Source of the DNA: JABWBH01 sp964526695 | Lineage (GTDB): Bacteria; Planctomycetota; Phycisphaerae; UBA1845 | Reading direction: 5' to 3' | DNA: 64,000 bases | Assembly: GCA_964526695.1 (NCBI GenBank) | Contig: CAZGJA010000089.1 | Span: forward strand, 186,001-250,000 | Part shown: positions 43,705-52,854 of the stretch, piece after piece | How positions within the stretch are numbered: position 1 is the stretch's first letter | How the letters are laid out: each line of letters begins with the position of its first letter | Position numbers and translations under genes: made by a program | The notes under the pieces: model-generated | Seen by the model: the letters and a program-made list of their open reading frames with translations, nothing else | Database searches by the model: none | What the model was told of the DNA's origin: nothing

Positions 43705-44682
43705 ATGTGCACCGTCGCTTCGAAGAGCATGCCCGCAAAGTCCATGCACCGTTCCTCTCTGATCGTTGCCGGCTTCGCGCTGGCGGTCGCCGCGTTCGGT
43801 CCACCGGCCTGGGCGGGGAACAAGACCGTGAAGTTCTCGACGTGGAGTTGCCAGCCCGGCAAGTTGACGCTGACCTTCACGATGCCGGGGAACAACCCCA
43901 TTCCCCACGATATCATCATCCCGCACGCCATGACGGCCGAGGAGAAGGCGGCGTTCATCGTCGCGGATCTCAAATTCTGGGATCCCGCGGGCACGTACGA
44001 AGTCTCCGGCAGCACGGTGTCGATGCTCAAGGACGAGCGGATGACGGTCGAGGCCAGTTGCGGCACAACGCAGGAGGCGAAGGACATCCTCAGTTGCGCC
44101 GCGCCGGGCAACGCGGTTTGCACCTTCACCGGTCAGTTCGAGCCTTTCGACATCAGCCAGCAGCCGGCGATCTTCACCGCGGGCATCGTCACCGACGTGG
44201 GCGAGCTGACCGTGCGGGTTTCCGCCCAGGAGCTGAACTTCCAGACCGACGGACCCATCATCTGTCAGGCCCTCTTTCAGCGGCTCGCTCCGCGAGCTCC
44301 GGACTACGGCGCCCAGATCAACTACGCGGGCGATCGGCTGGAGGTTTACTTCGACCCGGCCTACACGGTCACGCAGGGCGGAATCATCTTCGGCACGACG
44401 TCGCCGAGTCCCGGCTGCTCCGGCGGCGTGGAGCTTTCTCCGCCCGGCGGCGAGACCTGCGGCGAAGGCGCCCAGCTCAACGCCGTCTGCAAGAATGGCG
44501 GCGCCACGGTGATCGGCAAACTGAAGAACGCGATCCCCAATACCCCCGTCACCTTCACCCTCGACGACGGCCAGCCGGTGGACAGGACCGTCAACGACCG
44601 CGGCAAGGCCAAGGCCAAGTACACCGGTCAGCCTCTCGGCCGGCACACCGTCGGCGTCTGCGACCTCTCGGCAAGTTGCTGA
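43705..44682 (+). CDS. Secreted protein with shared C-terminal domain
   Basis: The 325-residue product has a signal peptide (SSLIVAGFALAVAAFG, cleaved after AWA). The middle is beta-rich with several paired cysteines (KFSTWSCQPGKL, VEASCGTT, ILSCAAPGNAVC). Residues 255-325 are the shared tail domain, with NAVCKNGG, TVNDRGKAKAK and terminal VCDLSASC. The start has a perfect AAGGAGG site. The function of the N-terminal part is unknown. The tail suggests the same sorting or anchoring route as its neighbours. Confidence 0.8.
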   Translation: MCTVASKSMPAKSMHRSSLIVAGFALAVAAFGPPAWAGNKTVKFSTWSCQPGKLTLTFTMPGNNPIPHDIIIPHAMTAEEKAAFIVADLKFWDPAGTYEVSGSTVSMLKDERMTVEASCGTTQEAKDILSCAAPGNAVCTFTGQFEPFDISQQPAIFTAGIVTDVGELTVRVSAQELNFQTDGPIICQALFQRLAPRAPDYGAQINYAGDRLEVYFDPAYTVTQGGIIFGTTSPSPGCSGGVELSPPGGETCGEGAQLNAVCKNGGATVIGKLKNAIPNTPVTFTLDDGQPVDRTVNDRGKAKAKYTGQPLGRHTVGVCDLSASC

Positions 44683-45137
44683 AGCCGCGCGGCTCGGGCA
44701 TGAGCTTCTTCAGTTTTCCCTGGGCGACCGGGTTCTGTGAACGCCGGGATACGGTAGGGTGGATGACACGGGTCCGCAGCCGCGGACCCGTGTTTCGCCA
44801 CAATGGAGTTTCCAGTTGGCTCCGGCTGCCGGGCCTTGGATTCGCATGAACCTACGATCAGGCTGGGAAAACGAAGGGATTTCTTGTGCCCCGGCAGGGC
44901 CGCCGAGCGTAGCGCAGCGATGGATCGCCGGGGGTGTTCGCGGCGATGGACCGGAAGTCCCTGTGGGACTGCGCCGCCCAACGCGACCTCCCGCAGCCGC
45001 GAATGGCTGGGCAATCCGTGAATGCCCCTCCGAGGCACACAGGCGCGCCGCATCGCAACCTCAAGACAACCAAGGCGCCGTGCACCGGAGTCAGATGGAG
45101 ACTCAGAAGCGAGCATTCGTCGAGGTTCGGACTTGCG
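44683..45137. other. Intergenic region between convergent genes
   Basis: It contains a long perfect hairpin, CACGGGTCCGC-AGCC-GCGGACCCGTG, at 44767-44792, whose stem recurs at 48298-48323. No gene is recognised in the rest. Confidence 0.45.
44767..44792. repeat. CACGGGTCCGC hairpin, copy 1
   Basis: An 11-base perfect stem with a four-base loop. The same stem with a different loop occurs at 48298-48323. Confidence 0.7.
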
Positions 45138-45629
45138 CTACCAGTTCCGCCCCGGCGCGCGCTCGATGGCCGCAAGCTCGCCGCTGTCCAGCCACAGAAC
45201 TTTGCAGCGGGAACAGGAGTCGATGACCTGATTGCCAGGTCCGTAGTAGGGATGCGTCTCCATCCGCTTGCCGCAGGTGGGGCAGTCCGTCGCGCGCTGC
45301 AGGCTCTCCGCGTCGAGCGGCTGCGGTCCGGCCGAAGGGCGCTCGCACGCCGCCCGGCGGAGGCGCACGACCATCGCGAAGTCGTCGTTGGTGAGCAGCA
45401 GCCCCGCGCATCCCGGGCATTGCAGCGCCGGATACCCCTCCACGGCGGCCTGCACCAGACCTTGCCTGCACACCGGACACAGCGCGTCGCCCACCTCGCC
45501 CAGCACGATGACCCGATCCACCGAGCCGTCGGGCGGGGCGACCGCGTGCAGGGCGCCGCAGTGCGCGCACGTGAGGAGGGTTCGACCGGGCACGGGTGAC
45601 AGCGGCGCGGCACAGTTGGGACAGTTCAT
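45138..45629 (-). CDS. Zinc-ribbon protein (zf-TFIIB type)
   Basis: The 163-residue product has five Cys pairs in ribbon arrangement. It starts MNCPNCAAPL, then LTCAHCGAL, CPVCRQGL, LQCPGCAGLLL, TDCPTCGKRM and finally CSRCKVLWLDSGELAAIE. The last is the zf-TFIIB signature, CxxCxxxWLDxGEL. It is cytoplasmic, binds zinc and possibly nucleic acid or protein. The precise role is unknown. The ATG at 45629 has CGGAG about nine bases upstream. The open frame before it is not ribbon-like. Confidence 0.8.
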   Translation of the reverse strand: MNCPNCAAPLSPVPGRTLLTCAHCGALHAVAPPDGSVDRVIVLGEVGDALCPVCRQGLVQAAVEGYPALQCPGCAGLLLTNDDFAMVVRLRRAACERPSAGPQPLDAESLQRATDCPTCGKRMETHPYYGPGNQVIDSCSRCKVLWLDSGELAAIERAPGRNW

Positions 45630-45865
45630 GACGGACACTCCGTTCGGCGGCGGCGTGTGCGGAGCACTGCGGACCTGGCGACGGGCCGATCGCGTCGCCG
45701 ACCCCAACGGATATCGACCGATCGCGGCGCGCGACAAAACGAACAGAAGGACCGAGAATCGGAGCCTCAACGGGTTCCGCGCGGGGTCGACGCCCGCGCC
45801 GGATCCGCCTTGCCACGGACCGTGCGCACGCGTAGTGCCTCACAAGTACCGCGTCGTCGGCACGC

Positions 45866-45937
45866 CAGAGCCGCAACCGTGAGGGATCGCTTCCTCAGGT
45901 GAGCGTCAGGACGCGCTTCCTTACGGTCGCGGCTCTG
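45866..45937. repeat. Inverted pair of CGCTTCCTTACGG repeats
   Basis: CCAGAGCCGCAACCGTGAGG (45866) and CGCGCTTCCTTACGGTCGCG followed by GCTCTG (45912-45937) are inverted relative to each other and match the tandem pair at 5247-5307. Confidence 0.55.
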
Positions 45938-45966
45938 AGAAGACGCAGCTCTTGCGAGCCACTACG

Positions 45967-46710
45967 CTACTCCCCCGCCATCAGCCCCAGCCCTTCCGCC
46001 CAGACTTCGGCGACGTGCTTGATCTTCATCGGCGAGCCGAGGCGGTGGGCCGTGCCGCCGATGGTCATGCCGCAGCCGCCTTCGTTGCAGACGAGCGTGC
46101 TTGCACCCGTCTGGCGGACGTGGGACACCTTGTCGCGCGTCATGCCGTCGCTGATCTCGGGGTATTGCAGGTTGAACGCGCCGCCGAATCCGCAGCACAC
46201 GTCCAGTCGCTCCAGAGGCCGGTAGTCCACGCCGTCCAGCTCGCTGACGAGCCGGCAGGTGAGCGACGGGTCCGCCAGCTCGCGCATGTGGCAACTGTAA
46301 TGCACGGTGTACGACTGCCCCGGCGGCGCGGGGATCGTCGCCGGGTCCACGTGCAACACCTTCGTGGCGAACAGGGCGAACTCCCACGTCCGCGCCGCGA
46401 GGTTCTTCGCCGGCTCCGCGTAGGTCGCGTCGTGCTCCAGCAGGTGCGGCAGGTGGTGCTTCACCAGCGCCGCGCACGAGCCGGAGGGCGTGACGACGTA
46501 CGGGTAGCCCGCAAAGACGTCGATGAGCCGCCGCCCGAGCCGCGCGGCTTCGTCGTGATAGCCGTTGTTGTAATGCGGCTGGCCGCAGCAGGTCTGCTCG
46601 CGCGGGAAATGCACGGTGCATCCGAAGTGCCGCAGGAGGCGCACAACGGCCACGCCGACGCGCGGCGTGAACGTGTCGGTCAGGCAGGTGATGAAGAGTG
46701 CGACGTCCAA
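45967..46710 (-). CDS. lutA: LutA/YkgE-type iron-sulfur protein
   Basis: The 247-residue product has two CCG domains. The first has TCCGQPHYNNGY and GSCAALVK. The second has YSCHMRELADPS and CCGFGGAFNLQYPEIS. A third Cys motif is VCNEGGCGM. This is the small LutA/YkgE subunit of the lactate-utilisation (LutABC) complex, which oxidises L-lactate to pyruvate. It resembles the heterodisulfide-reductase cysteine-rich fold. lutB and lutC are not adjacent, so this copy is an orphan in this window. The start at 46710 gives the family opening MDVALFITCLTD. Confidence 0.85.
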   Translation of the reverse strand: MDVALFITCLTDTFTPRVGVAVVRLLRHFGCTVHFPREQTCCGQPHYNNGYHDEAARLGRRLIDVFAGYPYVVTPSGSCAALVKHHLPHLLEHDATYAEPAKNLAARTWEFALFATKVLHVDPATIPAPPGQSYTVHYSCHMRELADPSLTCRLVSELDGVDYRPLERLDVCCGFGGAFNLQYPEISDGMTRDKVSHVRQTGASTLVCNEGGCGMTIGGTAHRLGSPMKIKHVAEVWAEGLGLMAGE

Positions 46711-46759
46711 ACTTCCACGCTCAAGCCGGGCGGATCCGACGCGGACCGCATGCGCCGCG

Positions 46760-46842
46760 GCGGGGGGCGGGCGTCCTCGCCCGCCTGCGGGCCAGAGGCC
46801 CGCATCCTATCCGTTTCGAGTCCATTGCAGATACTAAGAGGC
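46760..46842 (+). repeat. GC-rich double-hairpin element, copy 2
   Basis: GGGGGGCGGGCGTCCTCGCC, hairpin GCGGGCC-AGA-GGCCCGC, then CCGTTTCGA and TTGCAGATACTAAGAGG. It matches the minus strand of 4941-5048 across non-palindromic parts as well. It ends just before the 3' end of the gene at 46849. Confidence 0.7.
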
Positions 46843-46848
46843 GCTGCC

Positions 46849-47418
46849 CTAGTTGGCGGCCTTGACGTTGTCGATGGCGAGCAGCGCCCCGCCGACGGAG
46901 AACTGGGTGATCAATGCGGGGTTGCTCTTGAGTCGCACGCGGCAGCCGTTGTCGTTGTAGTTCACGCCGCCGTAGGTGCCGTTGGCCAAGCCGCCGAAGG
47001 TGGGACGGGTAAAGCACATGCCGTTGAAGCGGATCTGAACGTTGCCGGTCATGCGCAGGTAGCGGAAGATGACCTTCTTGACCGGACCGCCGAGGATCGC
47101 GGCGTAGTCGGTCATGTCAAAATCAACCAGGACGCTGCGGGCGACAAGCTGGTTGGGCGGCGACCCGTTGGGACAGGGCGCGAACGCCTGCGTTGCGATA
47201 ATGCACACGCCGAACGCCGTCGGAGCGCAGGCGTTGCCGATCGTGTCGGTGTACGGCGTTTGGATCATGTCCACCCCGTTGCTCGTGAAGTTAACCGGCA
47301 ACTGACCCTGCGGCAGGGCGTCGTACTTGACCGTGTGCGAGGCGCCGAACGCGCCGGCGCATCCCATCAACACGCCCACGGCGATCCACTCGTGCCGGAC
47401 TCGATGATAACGCTGCAT
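46849..47418 (-). CDS. Secreted protein of unknown function
   Basis: The 189-residue product has a signal peptide, about WIAVGVLMGCAGAFG, cleaved after FGA. The mature part is beta-rich with two cysteine pairs and no recognised domain (PVKKVIFRYLRMTGN, VGGALLAIDNVKAAN). It does not carry the shared CxxxxC tail. The ATG at 47418 has a GGGAGGGAA site about six bases upstream. A secreted structural or binding role is inferred only from the signal. Confidence 0.7.
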   Translation of the reverse strand: MQRYHRVRHEWIAVGVLMGCAGAFGASHTVKYDALPQGQLPVNFTSNGVDMIQTPYTDTIGNACAPTAFGVCIIATQAFAPCPNGSPPNQLVARSVLVDFDMTDYAAILGGPVKKVIFRYLRMTGNVQIRFNGMCFTRPTFGGLANGTYGGVNYNDNGCRVRLKSNPALITQFSVGGALLAIDNVKAAN

Positions 47419-47701
47419 GATGTTCCCTCCCGTGCTAGCCGGCCGCCGCGATTGCCCAGAACCGTCCGAGCCTCCGCGGTCGGTTGCGAACCAGCCCAGA
47501 ACCATGCTACCCGAATCGGGCGCGGCGGTTCAAGCAGGCTTTCGAATTCGGGCGAGCGGGGAGTCTGGCGGTGGATTCCGGCATATCAGCTTCGATCCGC
47601 AGCCGACCTTCGACTGGTCTCTCGGAGCCCCGCCCTGATTCCCTCAGCCGAGTCAGCTTTCTTCCGCCGGCCGATTCAGCTTTGTCCTGCCGCCCAAGCA
47701 G

Positions 47702-47886
47702 CGTGATTCTCAACACCACGTCAGTGTGATTCTCGAAGCCAAATCAGCGTGATTCTCAATGCCAAGTCAGCGTGGTCCCCGCAGGAAAGTCAGCGTGATC
47801 CCCGGAGGCAAGTCAGCGTGATCCCCGAAGGCAAGTCAGCGTGATCCCCGAAGGCAAGTCAGCGTGATCCCCGAAGGGGATCAACG
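47702..47886. repeat. Eight-copy 23-bp tandem array
   Basis: The units approximate GCGTGATCCCCGAAGGCAAG plus TCA. The last three are almost identical. Earlier copies carry TTCTC in place of CCCCG and diverge towards the left. There are no spacers, so it is not a CRISPR. The array runs directly into the palindromic block at 47884. Confidence 0.8.
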
Positions 47887-48090
47887 TGAGTAGCCGTGGG
47901 CGCAGCCCACGGGATGCGACGCACGATTGAATTCAACCCCGCGAGGGGTTGTACGTCTGCCGCGGTTGCGGCGCGCGCAGGGGAACCCAGGGTACGACCC
48001 CGTCGGGGTCGAAGGGCCGTGGGGGCTCGTTTTCCGTGGGCCGCGCCCACGGCTATTCACGTATTTCCCCTTCGGGGAAGGGATTGAACA
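47884..48090. repeat. Palindromic block like that at 12.5 kb
   Basis: CCGTGGGCGCAGCCCACGG, CAACCCCGCGAGGGGTTG, GACCCCGTCGGGGTC, CCGTGGGCCGCGCCCACGG and TTCCCC-TTC-GGGGAA are visible in succession. Several have counterparts at 12520-12790. Confidence 0.65.
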
Positions 48091-48297
48091 GCGCTTGCTC
48101 GGACCGGTCGGCGCCTTCAGGGATCGATCGACGCACGCACAGCGGGATCCCGAAGCCTCCACTTGCCAGAGTCGGCTTGCCAAAACGAATAGGCAAACCT
48201 GCGGGGGGGCATGGGTCGAAGTGCTTTCTCCGACTCGCGGGCAGGCAGGCGGAGCTGGTGGAATGGGTGGCGCGGGGGGTATGGGCGGCGCGCGTGG

Positions 48298-48390
48298 CAC
48301 GGGTCCGCGGCGGCGGACCCGTGTGGCGCCCGAAAGCGTTCGAATCACCCGTACGCCACGGCCTGGCGGGTACGCCAGACCGTGCCACCC
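48298..48390. repeat. Two hairpins: CACGGGTCCGC copy 2 and a GTGCCACCC-tailed hairpin
   Basis: CACGGGTCCGC (48298-48308) pairs with GCGGACCCGTG (48313-48323). CACGGCCTGGCG-GGTA-CGCCAGACCGTG then CCACCC lies at 48357-48390, identical to 38780. There is no gene here. The whole 47419-48580 stretch is repeat DNA plus unassigned sequence. Confidence 0.7.
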
Positions 48391-48580
48391 CGGCGCCTCG
48401 CCCGATGAACGCGGTCTGCTCGCCCGATGCAGGCGTTGTGCTCGACCGATACAAGCGGTGAGCTCGGCCGATACAGAGGGTCTGCTCGCTCGAGGAAAGA
48501 CGCGACCCTATAATGTCGGCGCGGGGCCGCGCATCCAAACAGGCGGAGGGGCGATGCGCCGGCGCTGAACCCGCGTACGG

Positions 48581-50095
48581 ATGGAGCCGCACATGAAGGA
48601 GACCCTGAGTCTTCCGGAATCCAAACCGCCGCGCACCGGCGCGCCGCCCACCGCCGCCAGACCCGCGCTGCCGCCGAGCCGGGCGACGTTGCGCGATCGC
48701 TTCGGGCGGCGGGGATTCAGCTTTCTGCGCACGCAGTGGCGCCCGCTGTTGCTGATCGGGTTCGTCCTGCTGGTCCTGGTGCTTTTTCAGGCCGTCCTCA
48801 CCCCGTTCATAATTTCGTTTGCCCTGGCCTACGTGCTGTACCCGGCCGTGCTGCGGCTGACGCGCGTTCGCTTCGGCCGGTTCCACCTGCCGGTTTGGGG
48901 GTCGATTCTGGTCGTGTACTTCGCGCTGATTGGAAGCTCGGCGCTGCTGGCGTCGCTGGCGGGTCCGCCGGTGGTGGCGCAGCTTCAGAAGTTGATCGAC
49001 AACGTCCGCGTGTACTCCGGTCAGCTCGACCGTGCCAGCAGCGATATCGTGAACCGGCTGGAAACCGCTCTGAAGGCCTGGCAAAACAAGCAGAAGGATT
49101 CGGCATCGACCGAAGATTCGCACAGCCCGCCGGATGCGAGCCGAGCGGAAGGAATGGAAGGCAGTGCGCCCCCGGTGGACCGGACCGGGGTGACGGAAGG
49201 CAATTCGCAGGGGGTCGGGAAGACCGGGGCGGACCCGGGGGAAGCTCAGCCCGCGGACGGGAAATCACCATCCGAAGAGCAGGCGCAGCCGGCGGAGCGG
49301 ACCGGGACGCCCTCAGACGGCGAGCAGGCTTCCGCAAATCCACCGGAGGTCGCCAGTACGCCCCTCTACATCCAGGTCATGCAGTCCGCTCAGAATTTCA
49401 TGAAGGACTACAATGAGAAGCTCGTCGGATGGGTCGCGCAGTTCGGGGCGGCCATGCCGGCGTTCATCGAGGGGCTGGTGCGGTCGATCTTCAACTTCTT
49501 TCTCGTGCTGATGCTGACGTTCCTGTTCCTGCTGCATTTTCCGAAGATCTTCAGCTTCGCGCGGAGCCTCGTCCCGGCGCAGTATCAGCCGGAGTTCGAG
49601 GGCATCGCCGAGGAGATCAACGATCGGCTGGCGGGCGTGGTGCGCGGGCAGCTCATGATCTGCCTGGCCAACGGCATCCTCACGTACGTCGGCTTCGCCA
49701 TGATCGGCGTGCGGTTCGCCAGCCTGCTGGCGTTCGTGGCCGGCGTGCTGTCGCTGATCCCCATCTTCGGCACGATCATCTCGACGATCCCCGCGGTGCT
49801 GCTGGCGCTGACGCAATCGCCGATGATCGCCCTGCTGGCGCTGGGGTGGGTCATCATCATTCACATCGTCGAAGCCTACGTGCTCAACCCGCTCATCATG
49901 GGCGACGCGGCGCACATGAACCCGCTGCTGATCGTGTTTGCCCTGCTGGTCGGCTCACACTATTTCCATCCCATCCTCGGACCGCTGCTGGCGGCGCCGA
50001 TGGCGGCCATCATTCAGACGGTCTTCCTGCACTTCCTGACGCGCAGCGAGGAGCCGCCGGATGCGGATGCTGAGCCGGCGCCCGCCAGCGGTTAA
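48581..50095 (+). CDS. AI-2E family (PerM-like) membrane protein with low-complexity insert
   Basis: The 504-residue product has the AI-2E/PF01594 layout. Two N-terminal membrane helices (about 48-80) lead to a third near 105-130. A membrane block from about 300 to 480 has the family motifs RLAGVVRGQL and PIFGTIIS, ending LLAAPMAAIIQTVFL. Residues about 170-255 are an inserted Ser/Pro/Glu/Gly-rich segment with no counterpart in typical members (usually 340-380 residues). Members export autoinducer-2-like molecules or act as Na+/H+ antiporters. The substrate here is unknown. The starts at 48581 and 48593 are alternatives. Confidence 0.85.
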   Translation: MEPHMKETLSLPESKPPRTGAPPTAARPALPPSRATLRDRFGRRGFSFLRTQWRPLLLIGFVLLVLVLFQAVLTPFIISFALAYVLYPAVLRLTRVRFGRFHLPVWGSILVVYFALIGSSALLASLAGPPVVAQLQKLIDNVRVYSGQLDRASSDIVNRLETALKAWQNKQKDSASTEDSHSPPDASRAEGMEGSAPPVDRTGVTEGNSQGVGKTGADPGEAQPADGKSPSEEQAQPAERTGTPSDGEQASANPPEVASTPLYIQVMQSAQNFMKDYNEKLVGWVAQFGAAMPAFIEGLVRSIFNFFLVLMLTFLFLLHFPKIFSFARSLVPAQYQPEFEGIAEEINDRLAGVVRGQLMICLANGILTYVGFAMIGVRFASLLAFVAGVLSLIPIFGTIISTIPAVLLALTQSPMIALLALGWVIIIHIVEAYVLNPLIMGDAAHMNPLLIVFALLVGSHYFHPILGPLLAAPMAAIIQTVFLHFLTRSEEPPDADAEPAPASG

Positions 50096-50130
50096 GTCAG
50101 GTCTAGCGGTCCGGGGTCAACGGCGACACT

Positions 50131-50264
50131 CGTCATTCACGCGCAGGCGGGAATCCAGTTTCCTCATTCCCGCTCAGGTGGGGATCCAGCCGCCGGTTTG
50201 TAGAAGGCACAATTCCAGCGGTTCTCCCGGGAAGCCCCGACCCCCACCTGCGCGGGCGCGACAG
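50131..50264. repeat. dRS3-like palindromes, three arms
   Basis: CGTCATTCACGCGCAGGCGG (50131), CTCATTCCCGCTCAGGTGGG (50163) and inverted CCCCCACCTGCGCGGGCGCG (50240). It follows the AI-2E gene and precedes the promoter of the protease gene. Confidence 0.6.
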
Positions 50265-50326
50265 ACCCCGTTTCCGGTTCCAAGTTCCGCCACGAGGTTC
50301 TGAGTCCCATAAGGTTTGCTCCCCCG

Positions 50327-50356
50327 TTGCGCAATGCGCCAGGATTCTGTTATCAT
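50327..50356 (+). promoter_or_regulatory. Candidate promoter of the protease gene
   Basis: TTGCGC at 50327-50332 and TATCAT at 50351-50356, 18 bases apart, about 60 bases before the start at 50413. Confidence 0.4.
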
Positions 50357-50412
50357 GTGGAGCCATGCCTCCGGGGCAGGGGGTCGGTCACACCTGATTA
50401 GGGGAGTCGAAC

Positions 50413-52695
50413 ATGAGGTCATTGAGCGCACACGCGCGGTCCGGGCTGCTGGTCACGCTTTCAGGGTTCGCCGCGGCGGCGGTGGAGGTCCGCGCCACGG
50501 ACCTGACGGTCTCGGGCATCGAGGTCAACCAGACGGTGCAGTACGGCACCACGACGCTGGTGGGCGACCAGGTGACCTACGTCCGCGCGACGATCGGCGT
50601 CAGCGACTCCACGGTGGACGTGGACAACGTCGATGCCGTGCTGCGCGTCTTCGCCGGCGGCGTCGAGCTGCCGGAGTCGCCGATCCTGTCGCTCAACGGA
50701 CCGATCAAGGCGCCGCGCTCGCCGCTGCGCAGCGAGCTGAACCATACGGTCAACTTTCTGCTGATCGTGCCGCAGAGCACCGACGTGGACTTCCAGGTCG
50801 AGGTCAACCCCGACCGCTACGTGGTGGAAACGAACTACGCCAACAACATCGGCACGTCGAGCAACCTCAACTTTCAATGCCGTCGAATCGTCGAGGTCGC
50901 GTATGTGCCCATCGACTACCGCCCCGGCGGCAACGGCGGCCCGCCGGACGCGACCCTCATTGAGCCGGGCATCGGCGACGGGTTCCATCGCGCGATCTAC
51001 AAGGCCGGCGAGTGGAATTACCACAAGTCGCCGCTGCCCGATCTGCTCTGGACGCAGGACGTGAACAGCTCCGACACGGCGCTGCTCAACGCCCTGCGCG
51101 ACATCCGCGTCAATCAGCTTCCGCGCGCCGGCTACCCGGTCCCCGATCTGGTTTACGGCTGGCTCCCCGGCAATCCCTACTCCGGCAACGGCCGCGCGAT
51201 CGGCATTCCCGGCGACGCTGCTTTCGGCAACACCCAGACAGTCCGCCACCAGCGCACCATGGCGCATGAATGCGGCCATCTATTCGGCCAGGTGCACAAC
51301 AGCCGCACGATCGGCACCGTTGGGGTGGACGTTGAGCATCACCTGTGGGACACGGAAAGCCTGCCCGTGCTGCACCAGAGCGGGCAGTGGGACATCATGG
51401 TCGGCGGTCAGCTCACCAATACCGCCTACGTGGACCGCACGACCTATGAAGCCGTCGAGGCCGACAGCCGCCTGCGTTGCTCGTCGCCGTCGCGTTTGCC
51501 CTCCCCCGTGCTGCGCATCAGCGGCGAATTCCTCCACGCGACGGGTGAACTCCTCCTGGACCCCATCACGCGCATCGAGGATGGCGACGCCGACGCGACT
51601 GACCCCAACGGCGCGATCTCCATCGTCGGCTACACCCTGCCGGGCGAGGAGCGCATCTACAATGTTGAGGTTCCCGCGCCGCAGGCCTGGGAATCCTGCG
51701 CCGGTCCCGACGAGCAGGGCAACGTGCCCACGGCCGCGTCCTCTCCGTTGTACGCCCTGCTGCCGGAGAGCGTGGAAGGGCGGCGCATCGACCATGTCCG
51801 GATCATCGACGTGGCGACCGGCGTCGTGCTTGCGGAGCGCGCCCGATCCGTGAATGCGCCGGAGGCGCGGTTCACGCAGTCGTGGATCAACGGCGCGTTG
51901 AACGGGCGCGTGACGATCGCCTGGACCGCCGCTGACGCGGACGGCGACGCGCTCACCACGACGCTCCTTTACAGCCCGGACGCGGGCGATTCTTGGGTTC
52001 CGCTGGTGGTCAACACGCCCGCGATGTCGTTCGAGTTCGACACGTCAGCCGTGGCGTACAGCCGCGGCGCGAACGGGCGCCTGCGGCTTGTCGTCAGCGA
52101 CGGCTTCAATGTGACCACCGTCGAGGATGACGATGGCGGCACGATGGCGGGTCCGACGCCGCCGTGGACGTATCTGCTCACGCCCAACGACGACTCCGTC
52201 CACCTCCTCGGCGCACCGATCGCTTTCCACGCCGCGGTCTGGGACAAGGAAGACCTGATGCTCACCGGCGGACAGGTCGCGTGGTCGTCCGACGTGGACG
52301 GCCCGCTGGGCACCGGTCTGCTGCTGACGCGCGACGATCTATCGCTGGGCACGCACGTCATCACCGTCACCGGCACGGACACCGACGGCGACTCCAGCTC
52401 CAAGCAGGTTTCCATCACGATCGAGAACCGCAGGTTCAGCGGCATCCCGTGCAGCGAGGTCAAGAAGTTCGTCGGCTCGTGCAGCAACGGCGGCGCGCTG
52501 AAAGCCAAGCTCGTGCTGCGCACCGAGGCCTTCGACGGCGCGACCGTCATCTTCTCTTTCGACGGCTCGCCGCGGACCACGCAGGTCAGCGGTCGCCGCG
52601 CCCGCGTGAGCGTGTGCTGCTTCATCGGCGAGCACCAGGTAAGTCTGGACAGTCCGGCCGGCTGCGCCGACCCGGTGACGACGACGTGCCCGTAA
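50413..52695 (+). CDS. Secreted metzincin-type metalloprotease with shared C-terminal domain
   Basis: The 760-residue product begins with a signal peptide (GLLVTLSGFAAAAVEVRA). The N-terminal beta-rich region (about 30-160) resembles a CARDB-like adhesin module (VNQTVQYGTTTLVG). The catalytic motif HECGHLFGQVH at 285-295 is the HExxHxxxxxH zinc site. WDIMVGG about 50 residues later supplies a Met-turn-like methionine. Beta-sandwich modules follow. Residues 683-760 are the shared tail domain, ending CADPVTTTCP. It should act outside the cell. The start has GGGGAG six bases upstream and a promoter is visible. The substrate is unknown. Confidence 0.85.
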   Translation: MRSLSAHARSGLLVTLSGFAAAAVEVRATDLTVSGIEVNQTVQYGTTTLVGDQVTYVRATIGVSDSTVDVDNVDAVLRVFAGGVELPESPILSLNGPIKAPRSPLRSELNHTVNFLLIVPQSTDVDFQVEVNPDRYVVETNYANNIGTSSNLNFQCRRIVEVAYVPIDYRPGGNGGPPDATLIEPGIGDGFHRAIYKAGEWNYHKSPLPDLLWTQDVNSSDTALLNALRDIRVNQLPRAGYPVPDLVYGWLPGNPYSGNGRAIGIPGDAAFGNTQTVRHQRTMAHECGHLFGQVHNSRTIGTVGVDVEHHLWDTESLPVLHQSGQWDIMVGGQLTNTAYVDRTTYEAVEADSRLRCSSPSRLPSPVLRISGEFLHATGELLLDPITRIEDGDADATDPNGAISIVGYTLPGEERIYNVEVPAPQAWESCAGPDEQGNVPTAASSPLYALLPESVEGRRIDHVRIIDVATGVVLAERARSVNAPEARFTQSWINGALNGRVTIAWTAADADGDALTTTLLYSPDAGDSWVPLVVNTPAMSFEFDTSAVAYSRGANGRLRLVVSDGFNVTTVEDDDGGTMAGPTPPWTYLLTPNDDSVHLLGAPIAFHAAVWDKEDLMLTGGQVAWSSDVDGPLGTGLLLTRDDLSLGTHVITVTGTDTDGDSSSKQVSITIENRRFSGIPCSEVKKFVGSCSNGGALKAKLVLRTEAFDGATVIFSFDGSPRTTQVSGRRARVSVCCFIGEHQVSLDSPAGCADPVTTTCP

Positions 52696-52854
52696 CCGGT
52701 TGCGTCGGATTGCCGAAGCGGGCGCAGGCGCTGTCACCTCCGTGCAGGCGGGGTTTCAGGGTCAGGGCGATCGCATTGACTTTTGATTCCTGGCGGGCCA
52801 ATCCATGTGTGGCGCAGTCCGAAGGTGGTGCGGTCTGGAGGTGCACGGCGTAAG

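Noticed and set aside
45952..47706. A long plus-strand open frame
   Set aside because: It is antisense to lutA and the secreted protein gene at 46849 and has no recognisable domain.
47702..47886. A possible CRISPR array
   Set aside because: The 23-bp units are directly adjacent with no unique spacers, and no cas gene is in the window.
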